NCBI GenBank assembly: GCA_023269675.1
Contig: JAHFSX010000027.1
Span: 1-64,000 of the forward strand
Origin: Verrucomicrobiota bacterium
GTDB lineage: Bacteria; Verrucomicrobiota; Kiritimatiellia; RFP12; UBA1067
Length of the DNA: 64,000 nucleotides
Direction of reading: 5' to 3'
The translations under genes and the position numbers were made by a program. Positions 11,439-21,400 of this stretch are shown piece after piece; positions within the stretch are counted from its first letter, which is position 1, and every line of letters starts with the position of its first letter. Under the pieces are notes generated by a model. The model saw only the letters and a program-made list of their open reading frames with translations. It was not told the DNA's origin and made no database searches.

Positions 11439-12533
11439 TCATACCGTCGCCATTTTGCGCAGGCGCAGCTGGCCGCAGGCGGCGTCGACGTCTTTGCCGC
11501 GCGACTGGCGCATGGTGGTGTTGATCTTGGCCTTGAGCAGGGCGTCGAGGAAGGCGAGGCAGGCGCTCTGGTCGGGGCGTTCGCCCTCGAAGCCCTCGAC
11601 CGGGCTGAGCGGGATCAGGTTGACCTTGCATGGCGTGTGGCGCAAGAGCTGGATCAGCTCCGCGGCGTGTTTCGGCTGGTCGTTGAGGCCTTTGACGAGC
11701 GTGTACTCGAAGGTCACCACGCGGCCGGTCTTCTCGTTGTAGGCGCGGCAGGTCTCCATCAGCGTCGCGATCGGCCAGCGCTTGTTGACCGGCATGAGGC
11801 GGTCGCGCAGGGCGTCGTTGGGCGCGTGCAGCGAGACCGAGAGCTCGAACTGGATGCCCTCCTCCGCGAGGCGCTGGATGCCGGGAACGACGCCGCAGGT
11901 GCTGAGGGTGATGCGGCGCGCGCCGATGCTGATGCCCTTCTGGTCGTTGATGATGCGCAGCGCGCGGAGCACGTTGTCGTAGTTCGAGAAGGGCTCGCCC
12001 ATGCCCATGACCACGATGTTGCTGGGGCGCGGCAGGAGCGACCGGGTGTCGGGCGGGACGAAGCCGGCGGGCGGGGCGGGGCGCAGCAGCTGGCAGGCGG
12101 CCATGACCTCGGCCACGATCTCGCCGGCGGTGAGGTCGCGCACGCAGCCGGCCGCGCCGCTGGCGCAGAAGGCGCAGCCGAAGGCGCAGCCCACCTGCGT
12201 CGAGATGCACTGCGTGACGCGCTCTTTGGAGGGGATCAGCACGGTTTCGATGCGCTCGCCGTCCTCGCAGGCGAGCAGCAGCTTGCGCACGCCGTCGGGC
12301 GATTCCTGGATGTGCACGGTTGCGAGCGGCGCGAGCGCGAAGCGCTCGGCGAGGGTGGCGCGCAGCCCGGCGGGCAGGGTGGTGATCTCCTCCCACGACT
12401 GGGCGAAATTCTGATAGAGCCCGGTGACGATCTGCTCGGCGCGGAAGGCGGGCAGGCCGAGCTCTTTGCAGAGGGGCTTCCACTCCGAGGGCAGGAGGCT
12501 CCAGGCGGAGGGTTTCATGACAGGCGTTTTCAT
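11439..12533 (-). CDS. rlmN: 23S rRNA (adenine2503-C2)-methyltransferase
   Basis: CISTQVGCAFGCAFCASG radical SAM C-x3-C-x2-C, NIVVMGMGEPFSNYDNV, GLNDQPKHAAELIQLL. Confidence 0.95.
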   Translation of the reverse strand: MKTPVMKPSAWSLLPSEWKPLCKELGLPAFRAEQIVTGLYQNFAQSWEEITTLPAGLRATLAERFALAPLATVHIQESPDGVRKLLLACEDGERIETVLIPSKERVTQCISTQVGCAFGCAFCASGAAGCVRDLTAGEIVAEVMAACQLLRPAPPAGFVPPDTRSLLPRPSNIVVMGMGEPFSNYDNVLRALRIINDQKGISIGARRITLSTCGVVPGIQRLAEEGIQFELSVSLHAPNDALRDRLMPVNKRWPIATLMETCRAYNEKTGRVVTFEYTLVKGLNDQPKHAAELIQLLRHTPCKVNLIPLSPVEGFEGERPDQSACLAFLDALLKAKINTTMRQSRGKDVDAACGQLRLRKMATV

Positions 12534-12805
12534 CGGGAAAGGCGTGCGGCAATGGGCATGAGCAGGACCAGGAGCCCCGCGACGGTGAAGCAGAAGGTCA
12601 TCCAGGCCTGGCGCAGCCTCAGGCGGCGCTGTTCGGGCGCGGGGGACTTGGCGATCAGGTCCCGGTAGTGGGGCCAGCAGTTGCCGCTGTAGACGAAGTT
12701 CGAGATCGGATAGCCGCGTGCGAAAAGCAGGCGGCGGATGCCGTAATAGAGCCAAGCCCCGCAGGTGAAGAAGGCGATGGCGGCGATTTGAAGGACAGTG
12801 AGCAT
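12530..12805 (-). CDS. Small two-TM hypothetical membrane protein
   Basis: MLTVLQIAAIAFFTCGAWLYYGIRRLLF..; overlaps the rlmN start by 4 nt. Confidence 0.55.
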   Translation of the reverse strand: MLTVLQIAAIAFFTCGAWLYYGIRRLLFARGYPISNFVYSGNCWPHYRDLIAKSPAPEQRRLRLRQAWMTFCFTVAGLLVLLMPIAARLSR

Positions 12806-12809
12806 GGTT

Positions 12810-13274
12810 TTATTCGGGGGCCTTGATGCCTTGGCGCGGCGCCAGCAAAGGATTCTTCTCGCGCGAGGCCTCCTTGGACTTGAAGCTGGCATCGCTGAGG
12901 TTCTTGACGGTTTCTTTGAAGGGTTTCTGCTCGGGCACGTCGCGCGGGTCCGATTTGAGGGTCGGCACCGAGATCTGCTTCTCTTGCTTGTAGGCCGTTT
13001 CGTGATCCGCCGGGGCGTCCGCCAGCTGCCGGGTGGCTGTCAGCTTTTCCCCCCGGTCGAAGAGTCGCCAGCGGCCCGGCGTGCCGGGGGCTTCGAGGCG
13101 CTTGCCTTCCGATGAGGATGGCCTGGACGGCGTATAGGCGGACTCGTGATAGGTGCGGTCGCTCAGCGAGCGGCTGGGCTCGTACGTCTTGGCTTTGAAG
13201 TGCGTCTCGTCGTCGTTCCCCCGGGAGGCGAGAGCGCAGGCGCAGACGGTGGCGAATATGAGTGGACGGATCAT
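12810..13274 (-). CDS. Secreted/exported hypothetical protein
   Basis: N-terminal MIRPLIFATVCACALASRG signal-like sequence, charged low-complexity body. Confidence 0.5.
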   Translation of the reverse strand: MIRPLIFATVCACALASRGNDDETHFKAKTYEPSRSLSDRTYHESAYTPSRPSSSEGKRLEAPGTPGRWRLFDRGEKLTATRQLADAPADHETAYKQEKQISVPTLKSDPRDVPEQKPFKETVKNLSDASFKSKEASREKNPLLAPRQGIKAPE

Positions 13275-13291
13275 GGCGGAGAGGGGCCGGG

Positions 13292-13909
13292 TCAGGTGCG
13301 GGCGTGGGAACGCGGCGCGGGGTTCTTGAGCGATTCGATGGTCTGGTGGAGCATGGCCGAAAGCTCGTGGTAGTCGGCGTTCTGGCTGACGGTCAGCCGC
13401 AGGATGGCGGTCTCCATCTGCGCGTAGAGCAGTTCGGTGGCGAGCCGCGTGTTGACTTTCCGCAGTTCGCCCTTGCGCACCCCTTCGACCACGAGGCGGT
13501 GGATGATGCGGCGCAGGCCGATGGTGTGGCGCGCGATCGTGCGCTCCAGGTTGTGGCCGGCGCGCTGCGCGGCGAGGACGTAATCGAGGATGACCGTCAG
13601 GATGATGCGCTGCTCGAACAGGAGGCGGAGCACGGCGTCGAGGATGCGCTCCAGGCGGGCGACCACGTTGTCCTTCGACAGCAGAATCTCCCCGTAGCAG
13701 CCGATCAGGATGTTGGCGACCTCCCAGATGGCGTAATTGAAGATCTCGCGTTTATTCTTGAAATACTTGTAGAGGGTCGTGCGGGCGATCGAGCAGCTGT
13801 CGGCGATTTTCTGATACGTCACGCCATCGTATCCCTGCTCGGCGAAGAGCTGGATCGACTTGGCGATGATGGCGTGGCGACGCGCTTCGTGATCGATGAC
13901 GATACCCAT
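13292..13909 (-). CDS. TetR family transcriptional regulator
   Basis: N-terminal HTH: RRHAIIAKSIQLFAEQGYDGVTYQKIADSCSIARTTLYKYFKNKREIF. Confidence 0.9.
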   Translation of the reverse strand: MGIVIDHEARRHAIIAKSIQLFAEQGYDGVTYQKIADSCSIARTTLYKYFKNKREIFNYAIWEVANILIGCYGEILLSKDNVVARLERILDAVLRLLFEQRIILTVILDYVLAAQRAGHNLERTIARHTIGLRRIIHRLVVEGVRKGELRKVNTRLATELLYAQMETAILRLTVSQNADYHELSAMLHQTIESLKNPAPRSHART

Positions 13910-14066
13910 TCAGACCTCGTGTTGGCCTTCCGGCTGAACCACATATGACACAGGTATTGTTTATAAATCGGGGGGGAGAGTCAAGCAGGGGATTGACAAA
14001 AACGAAATAAGTGTCATTTTGGTGGAAGCGGGGTAGGGATACGGGGTACGATAGCGCGCCAAAGGC

Positions 14067-14663
14067 ATGAAAGAGGAGACAGACAAAACCGCGCCGCGCA
14101 GGGGGCCTGCCCAGGCGGCGCGGGTGTTGACGACGGTTCTGCTGGTGTGTGCGGCAGCGTGGCTCCCGCGCGCCGAGTTGGGGTGGCACGGCGTGGCGGC
14201 GGGCGGTGTGGCGGGGTGGCTGGCGCTGCAGGGCGTGTCGTGGCGGCGGCTGCTGCTGAATTTGGCCGCGCTGCTGCCGGTGTCGGCCGGGATGGCGCTG
14301 TTCGCGCTGTTCGGCGCGGACGGCTGGCGGCTCTTCGGCGTGCTCCTGCTCAAAGGGGCGCTCTGCCTCGCGCTGGTTTGCGGGCTGATGCAGAAGGTGT
14401 CGTTCACGGAACTGCTGGCGCTGCTGGAGCGGGCGCGGCTGCCGGGGCCGCTGCTGACCACGCTGGCGCTGCTGGAGCGCTACCGCTTTGTGCTGCGGGA
14501 CGAGTCGCGCCGGCTGCTGCTGGCGCGGCGCTGCCGCCTGCTGACGGCGGAGCCGCCGGGGTGGACGGCGCGCGCGGCGGTGTTGGGGCGGCTCTTCTTG
14601 CGGAGTTCCGACCGTGCGGAGCGCATTTACCGGGCGATGGAAGCGAGGGGGTGGCGTTCATGA
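14067..14663 (+). CDS. ECF transporter transmembrane (T) component, CbiQ/EcfT-like
   Basis: Multi-TM protein, C-terminal RSSDRAERIYRAMEARGW signature. Confidence 0.82.
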   Translation: MKEETDKTAPRRGPAQAARVLTTVLLVCAAAWLPRAELGWHGVAAGGVAGWLALQGVSWRRLLLNLAALLPVSAGMALFALFGADGWRLFGVLLLKGALCLALVCGLMQKVSFTELLALLERARLPGPLLTTLALLERYRFVLRDESRRLLLARRCRLLTAEPPGWTARAAVLGRLFLRSSDRAERIYRAMEARGWRS

Positions 14664-15457
14664 CAGCGGCAGTGCGGGTTTCCCGGCTTTCGTATGCCTT
14701 TCCCGGCGGTGGCCGGGTTCTGGACGAGGTCGGCTTCGAGGTCGCGGCGGGCGAACGCGTGGGACTCATCGGGCCGAACGGCGCGGGCAAGTCCACTCTG
14801 CTCATGCACCTGAACGGGCTCTTGCCGGATACGCCGCCGCGACAGGTGTCGGTCGAGATCTTCGGGGTGCCGGTGGCGGCCGCGCAGATGGCCGCGATCC
14901 GCCAGCGGGTGGGTTTCCTGTTTCAGGACGCCGACAACCAGTTGTTCTGCCCGACGGTCTTCGAGGATGTGGCCTTCGGTCCGCGCCAGCTGGGGTTGGA
15001 GGGGGCCCCTTTGCAGGAACGCGTGCGGCAGGCGCTGGCGCGCGCGGGGTATGCGGGCGACTCCGCCCACGCGCCGCACAAGCTCAGCGGCGGCGAGAAG
15101 CGGCGCGTGGCGCTGGCGGGCGTGCTGGCCTGCGAGCCGGAGGTGCTGGTGCTGGATGAGCCCACGGGCGACCTCGACCCGCGCGGACGGCGGGAGCTGC
15201 TGGCGTTGCTGCAGGCCTTGCCCATGACGCAAATCCTGGCGAGTCACGACCTCGAGTTCATCTTCAAGCTGTGCACGCGCGTGCTGGTGTTGGATAAAGG
15301 CCGCCTGGTGGCCGAGGGTGATGCGAAGGCGATTCTTGCCAATGAGTCGCTCATGCTAGAGCACGGCCTGGAGACGCCGCACATCGTGCACCACTTCCAT
15401 CTGGCGAAAGACCGCGAACTCGCGTTTCACACCGAACACCATCACCACCATCACTGA
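14660..15457 (+). CDS. ECF/cobalt-nickel type ABC transporter ATP-binding protein with native C-terminal His6
   Basis: Walker A GPNGAGKSTL, Q-loop LFQDADNQLF, LSGGEKRRVALAGVLACEPEVLVLDEPT; ends HTEHHHHHH; ATGA overlap with the T component. Confidence 0.93.
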   Translation: MTAAVRVSRLSYAFPGGGRVLDEVGFEVAAGERVGLIGPNGAGKSTLLMHLNGLLPDTPPRQVSVEIFGVPVAAAQMAAIRQRVGFLFQDADNQLFCPTVFEDVAFGPRQLGLEGAPLQERVRQALARAGYAGDSAHAPHKLSGGEKRRVALAGVLACEPEVLVLDEPTGDLDPRGRRELLALLQALPMTQILASHDLEFIFKLCTRVLVLDKGRLVAEGDAKAILANESLMLEHGLETPHIVHHFHLAKDRELAFHTEHHHHHH

Positions 15458-15523
15458 AGGCAGATAGGCTGAAGACTGTTAGACTGTTAGGAGGCTCAAT
15501 GTTTTGGCTCAGGCTGTGCCGGG

Positions 15524-17872
15524 TCAGCTGAGGCGGATCTCGGTGCAGCGGGCACGCGGCTGGTCCGCCACGGCCGGCAGGCGCGACAGCAGATCGGTGA
15601 TCTGCGCCTTGGGCGAGAAGGCCACGGTCACGCTGGCGCCCTCGCCTGCGGGGCTCACGCAAAGCTCGAAGACGCACCTCTTTTTCGCGGCGGCCGGGGC
15701 CAGCTCGATCAGCCACGACTCCTGGTTGCGGCGCAGCGTGTGCGGCAGGTGAAGCTCTTTCAGCCAGGCGCTCGCGTGGTTCGCGGCCTCGCGCGGCGCG
15801 GCGGCTGTGCGGAGCTGCCAGGTGGCGCGGAGAAACGCGCCGGGCGCGAAGGCGCGGGGCAGCGCGACGGACGGCGGGTGCGGGTCAGCGTGGAGCAGCG
15901 CGGCGTCGAGCCGGGGGCCGTCGCCAGAGTCCGTGGTCACGGCCGCCGCCAGCGTCTGCGCGTTCCAGGCCTTCAGCGCCAGGACCGTTTCGCCGGACGG
16001 GATGATCTGACGCTCTTCGTTCTCGCCCGCGGAGAACAGGGCCTCTTCCGCGGCCAGGAGGTTCTCGGCCAGCTCCGGGTGGCGTGCCAGGATGCCCTGC
16101 AGCAGCCGGGCGGCGACCCACTGCGGCGAGTGGCCGCAGAAATCGTCGGGCAGGGTGGCGCGCACATAGAGCGGAACCAGCCGGCGCTTGTCCGCCTCGA
16201 GACGCGCGACCGCGTCGACCGTTTCACGCGTCACGCGCAAGGCGCGGTCGCGGCCGGTGACCTGTTCTCGGGCCTCCGCATCGGGGCAGGCCCCGCAGCC
16301 GAGGCACTCTGACGCGAGGCAGTAGCCGCCGTCCAGAAAGCGCTGCGCCATCTCCCAGCGGCTCCGCAGAAAGGGCTCGGAGACCGCCCGCGCCACGAAC
16401 GGGAAAGCCGGCGCCGCGGCGCGCGAGGTGTCCTTGAGGGGCACGGCGGCGTGCAGCAGGGCGGCTTCCTGCATGCGCCAGGGGCTGTGGTAGCTGAGGC
16501 CGCCGCAGGCGAGGGCGACGACCGCGTCGGCGGCGTCGTGGCCGCAGGCCGCGAGCAGCTGGGTGCCGAGATAGTCGGGCCAGTCGGTGGCGAAGCGGCA
16601 CTCCAGCTGGGCGCGGCGGCAGGCGGCGGCCACGCCGTCCACCGCGAAGCGCCAGGCGTCCTCGTCCAGGAACAGGCGGTCATACGCCAGCGGCGTGTTG
16701 GGCATGCGCACGAGGCGTCCGAAACTCAGCACCACGCGCGTGCCGGCGTTCGGCAGGCCGAGCCAGCCCTTCAGGCGCAGGCAGAGCTCGCCGAAGGCGG
16801 CCAGGTCCTCCGCCGCCTCGTAGCCCGTGAGGATGAAGAAGAGCTTGAGCTCGCGCACGCGGCGGTCCAGCAGGGCCTTGAGCGCGGCGGCGATGTCCTC
16901 GTCGGACAGGGACTTCGACAGGAAGGCCCGCATGCGGGCGCTGATGCCTTCGATGCCGAGCGTGAAGGAGTTCTTGCCAGCGGCGCGCTCGAGGTCGATG
17001 ATCTCCGGGCAGGCGGCGATGCCGTCGGCGCGCTGGCTCTTGAACGAGACCTTGTCGAAGAGCCGCACGCTCTGCTCGACCAGCTCGGCCAGGCCGGCGT
17101 AGGCGTTCAGGTTGAAGGCGTCCAGCTCGGCCACGCGCGCTCCGTAGCGGATCTTCAGGCTGCGCGCCTGCGCGAGCACCTCCGCCACCGCGTGTTCGCG
17201 GTAAGGCTTGCGCTCGTACCCCTCGAAACAGAAGGAGCAGAAGGCGGCGCAGCCCGCGCCGACCTGGACGCGCACGGTGCCGGCGGTCTCGACGTCCACC
17301 AGCGGCAGCGCGAGGGTGTGGAGCGGCGGCGGGAAGTGCGCGACCGCCTGCCGGACCGGCTCCGCGGGAAGCGCGCCCGTGACCCAGAAGCCGTCGAGCC
17401 CGGCCGCGGCCTGCGCCAGTCGCTCGCGCTTGCCGCCCGCGGCGGTCCGCCAGCGCCCGATGAAGAGGGGCAGCCCCTCCTCAGCCTCGCCGAAGAAGAA
17501 GAGGTCCGGCACGGCCTGCCCGTCCGGACGCACCAGGCACTGCGCGGCAAAGGCGTTCGAGCCGCCCAGGATGACAGGCGGGAAGGCCTCGGGCCGGTCG
17601 GCGGCCCAGGGCGCCACGCCGTTCGCATGCAGCAGCCAAGGCAGGTTGACCGCCTCCTGGACGAAGGAGTTGGTGACGAGGATCAGGTCAAAGCCCGACC
17701 AGTCCCGCCCGGAGAAATGGCCGTCCACGCGCGGCGCGCGCTTGGGCGGCAGGAAGGCGAAATCGATCTCGGCCGAGGGCACGGCGGTCAGCGTCAGGTC
17801 CGCCAGCACCCGGTGGGTGGACGAAGCCGCCGTGTCGCGGATGTCGGAGAGGCGTAAACAGAGAACCTTCAT
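15524..17872 (-). CDS. Radical SAM protein with N-terminal cobalamin-binding-like domain
   Basis: GAGCAAFCSFCFEGYERKPYRE (C-x3-C-x2-C), N-terminal B12-binding-like region, C-terminal cysteines ECLGCGACPDAE. Confidence 0.8.
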   Translation of the reverse strand: MKVLCLRLSDIRDTAASSTHRVLADLTLTAVPSAEIDFAFLPPKRAPRVDGHFSGRDWSGFDLILVTNSFVQEAVNLPWLLHANGVAPWAADRPEAFPPVILGGSNAFAAQCLVRPDGQAVPDLFFFGEAEEGLPLFIGRWRTAAGGKRERLAQAAAGLDGFWVTGALPAEPVRQAVAHFPPPLHTLALPLVDVETAGTVRVQVGAGCAAFCSFCFEGYERKPYREHAVAEVLAQARSLKIRYGARVAELDAFNLNAYAGLAELVEQSVRLFDKVSFKSQRADGIAACPEIIDLERAAGKNSFTLGIEGISARMRAFLSKSLSDEDIAAALKALLDRRVRELKLFFILTGYEAAEDLAAFGELCLRLKGWLGLPNAGTRVVLSFGRLVRMPNTPLAYDRLFLDEDAWRFAVDGVAAACRRAQLECRFATDWPDYLGTQLLAACGHDAADAVVALACGGLSYHSPWRMQEAALLHAAVPLKDTSRAAAPAFPFVARAVSEPFLRSRWEMAQRFLDGGYCLASECLGCGACPDAEAREQVTGRDRALRVTRETVDAVARLEADKRRLVPLYVRATLPDDFCGHSPQWVAARLLQGILARHPELAENLLAAEEALFSAGENEERQIIPSGETVLALKAWNAQTLAAAVTTDSGDGPRLDAALLHADPHPPSVALPRAFAPGAFLRATWQLRTAAAPREAANHASAWLKELHLPHTLRRNQESWLIELAPAAAKKRCVFELCVSPAGEGASVTVAFSPKAQITDLLSRLPAVADQPRARCTEIRLS

Positions 17873-18410
17873 AAGAAAAGAGTACCGGAGAATCCAGACG
17901 TCAGGAGCCAGAGGAGACTGAAGCCCTCATCGGCCATTCTGAATTCCGGCTCCTGAATTCATCCAGCCTGCTTGGCTGCAAAACGTGCTTCATCGCATGC
18001 GCATGAGGTGACGCGTCAACGCCGGACACGTTAGCGTGTTTCGTTGCCGCTTGTCAATTCCGGCAAGTGAAAGGAAGGTGTCGAAGGCCCTTCATCTTGT
18101 CAGATTGAATGAGGCCAAGCGTGTTAGTTTTAGCGATAATATAGGTAGTTATATTAATACAGATATTGATTATTCTAGACATATTCCGTTCATGCTTGTT
18201 TCCGTTATAGCGACGTGCTACTTTTTCCCCACTTGAGCAGGTATTCTATATCGCGTGCACCTGTTTCATCATCCTGGTTGCGACTCGGGTTGTTTAGCTT
18301 TCAGACTATCCGCCTGAACGGTTGCTAATCCATCGTTTATTTTCTTCCATCGTCTGGCCGTCTGCCTTGTCTTTCTTTCGCACTCTTCTTTTCACGGGAG
18401 GATTGTATTC

Positions 18411-21400
18411 ATGAAGTCTCTTCAGTTGGATCGGAGTCTCTTTTTCGCACTCGCTTTTCTCGTCGTCAATGCGGGCGGCTGGTGGTGGGTCAAATCGGGG
18501 GACCACGGGCAGAGGACGGAGCACAGAGGACAGAGAGCGGAAGACGGGGAGCCCGCGCCGGTCTTGAAGCCGCTGGCGGTGGTGAGCCTGGAGCAGGTCG
18601 CGCTCAGTCCGGAACGGCTCCAGACCCTTGCATTCACGTTCACCGGGCCGGTCGACTGGCCGTCTTTCGCCGACCGCCTTAAGCTGACCGCCGACAGCCA
18701 GCCGGTCGCCTGGCGCTTCGTCGGCAAGAACCGGGGCAACGCCTGTCAGGTCCAGACGCAGGGGGCGGTGCGCGCCGACCGCGTCACGGTGCGGATCGAG
18801 GCGGGCGTCAAACCCGGCTCGCCCGATTTCGCGGCGCTGGACGTGCCCGTGGCGCAGACGGTGCCGGTTGTGCCCGAGTTCCTGTTCGCGAAGCTCGCGG
18901 CGGAGACGCCGGCGTTCGGGCAGCCCGTGGTCACCGCCCGCTTCACGCAGATGGCGGACGCGCGCGGGGCGTCGTCGTCGATCGTCTGTTCGCCGCCGGT
19001 TCCGTATACGCTGGCGCCGGATCAGTGGGGCAACGGGCTGCGCCTGACGGGGCCGTTCGCGATCGGCACAGCCTACACCTTCACCTTCAAGTCGGGCCTG
19101 CGTTCGCGTTTCGGCCACCGGCTGGAGAAGGAGGTCCGGCGCACGGTCCTGATCCGCCACCGCGACCCGAGCCTCTCGATCCCGGTCGAGGGCCGCTATC
19201 TCGCCCCCGAAGGGGAGCTCACGGTGCCGGTGCTGGCGGTCAACGTGACCAATGTGGTGAGCTCGCTTGCCCGGGTCTTGCCGCAGAACCTGGTGCAGTA
19301 CGCCATGCGCGAGGCCGGGCTCTACAGCGGCTGGTGGCGCACCGAAGCCTCCGAGTTGTCGCAGGAGCTGACCCTGCGCGCGGAGGTCCGCACCAACGTC
19401 GTGACGGCGGCGCGCGACCAGGAACAGCGGCTGATGCTGCGCCTGCGCGAGTACGGGCAGGCGCCGCTGCGCGGGGTCTATGTCCTGAGCGTGAGCGCGC
19501 CGGACGTGCGTGAGCGCAGCCGGCTGGTGTGCGTGACCGATATCGGCCTCAGCGCCCGCCGCGACGAGGCGGCCGTGACGGTTTGGGCGACCGGCCTGCG
19601 CACGGGCCTGCCGCTGCCGGACCTTGGCGTGGACCTGTACGGCCGCAACAACCAGCTGCTGGCGCACGGCACCAGCGACGCCCAGGGCCTGGTCAGGCTG
19701 GACCGCAGGGCGGAGGACGCCGAGCCGTTCCTGGTCTTGGCGCAGACCGCGGACGGGCGGGACATGGCGGCGCTGCCGCTCACGGGCGGCAACGAGGTGG
19801 ATCTGCAAAACGCGGCGGCGCGCGATTATCTCGCGCCCGAGGCGTGCGAGGCGTTCCTGATGAGCGACCGCGACATCTACCGTCACGGCGAGCACGTTTT
19901 CGTGCAGGCGCTGCTGCGCAAGCGCGACGGGCGTCCGCCCGCGCCTTTCCCGGTGGTGCTGCATGTGATCAAGCCGGACGGCCGCACATTCAAGACGTAT
20001 CCGCTGATGCCCGACGCGTTAGGCGCGGCAATGACTCAGGTTACGCTGCCGGAATATTTGCCCTCGGGCACATACGATTTCGAAGTGCGCCTGCCGGGCG
20101 ACGGTGCGGTGCTCGGGCGGCACTCGGTCATGCTGGAGGCGTTCGTGCCCCCGCAGATCCGCGTCAAGCTGCTGGAGCTGCCAGCGTCGGTCCGCGTGGG
20201 CGCGGAGCTGTCGTTCAAGATCTTTGCCGAGCACCTCTTCGGCAAGCCTGCCGGCGGGCTGGACGCCGAGGCGGGGCTGATCTTCTCGGAGTCCGGATTC
20301 AAGCCCGCGGAGTGGCAGGGCTACCGTTTCGGCGACGCCGAAAAGAGCCTGTCCATGAGCCGGAAGGATCTGCCGCGGCAAACGCTGGCCGCGGACGGCA
20401 CGGGCACCTTCGCGCTGAAGGTCGCGGTGGACGGGCTGCCGCCGGCGCAGGTCAAGGCCGTGGTGCAGGCTCTGGTGACCGAGACGAGCGGACGGGACAT
20501 CGCGGCGCAGGCGACGGTGATCATCGATCCTTACCCCTTTTACATCGGACTCAAAACCGGCGACGAGCGGGTCATCCGCGCGGGCACACCTAGGACGATC
20601 GCGCTGGCGGCGGTGAATCCGGACGGTTCGCGCCGACTTGAGAAGACGCCGCTGGAGGTGCGGATCGAGCGGGTCGACTGGGTGAGCAGCCTGCGCAAAG
20701 ATCCCTCCGGCAGCTACCAGTGGGAGAGCGAGCGCGTCAAGTCGCCGGTCTCGGAGGCCAAGGCCGAGGCCGGTCCCGAGGATACGGCGTATACCTTTTC
20801 GGTCGCGGATACGGGCGACTACCTGGTCACCTTCACCGACCCGGTGTCGCGCGCCTCGACGAGCTGGGCGTTCGCGGCGGGCGAGGAAGGTCAGGCCGCG
20901 GGCAACTGGGACCGCACCGCTCCCGATCGCATCGAGCTGGTTTTCGACAAGCCCGACTATCGGCCCGGCCAGACGGCCCGCCTCCAGCTGCGCGCGCCCT
21001 TCGCGGGGCAGGCGTGGGTGTCCCTGCACAACGCGCGGATCCTGGAGAACCGCGTCGTGGCGTTCACGAACAACACGGCCACGCTGGCGTGGGCGGTGAC
21101 TGAGGCGTTTGCGCCGAACGTGGAGGTCGCCGTCAGCCTGGTGCGGCCGGCGGTGGCCGAGAGCGTCTGGAGCGCGCACCGGGCGTCGGGCGAAGCGGTC
21201 CTGCGGGTGATGCCGCCGGAGCGGAAGCTGACCGTGAAGGTGGCGGCCGGCGCGGAGGTGTGGCGGCCGAAGAGCACCTTGCCGGTGCGCGTGTCGGTCA
21301 CCGACGCGGCCGGGCAGCCCGCGCGCGGCGCGGCGCTGGCGGTGCTGGCGGTGGACGAGGGCGTGTGCCTGCTCACCGACTACCGGACACCCGATCCCTA

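Noticed and set aside
15428-15457. Vector contamination explaining the His6 tail
   Set aside because: Mixed CAC/CAT codons, no flanking vector sequence and normal chromosomal sequence continues downstream.
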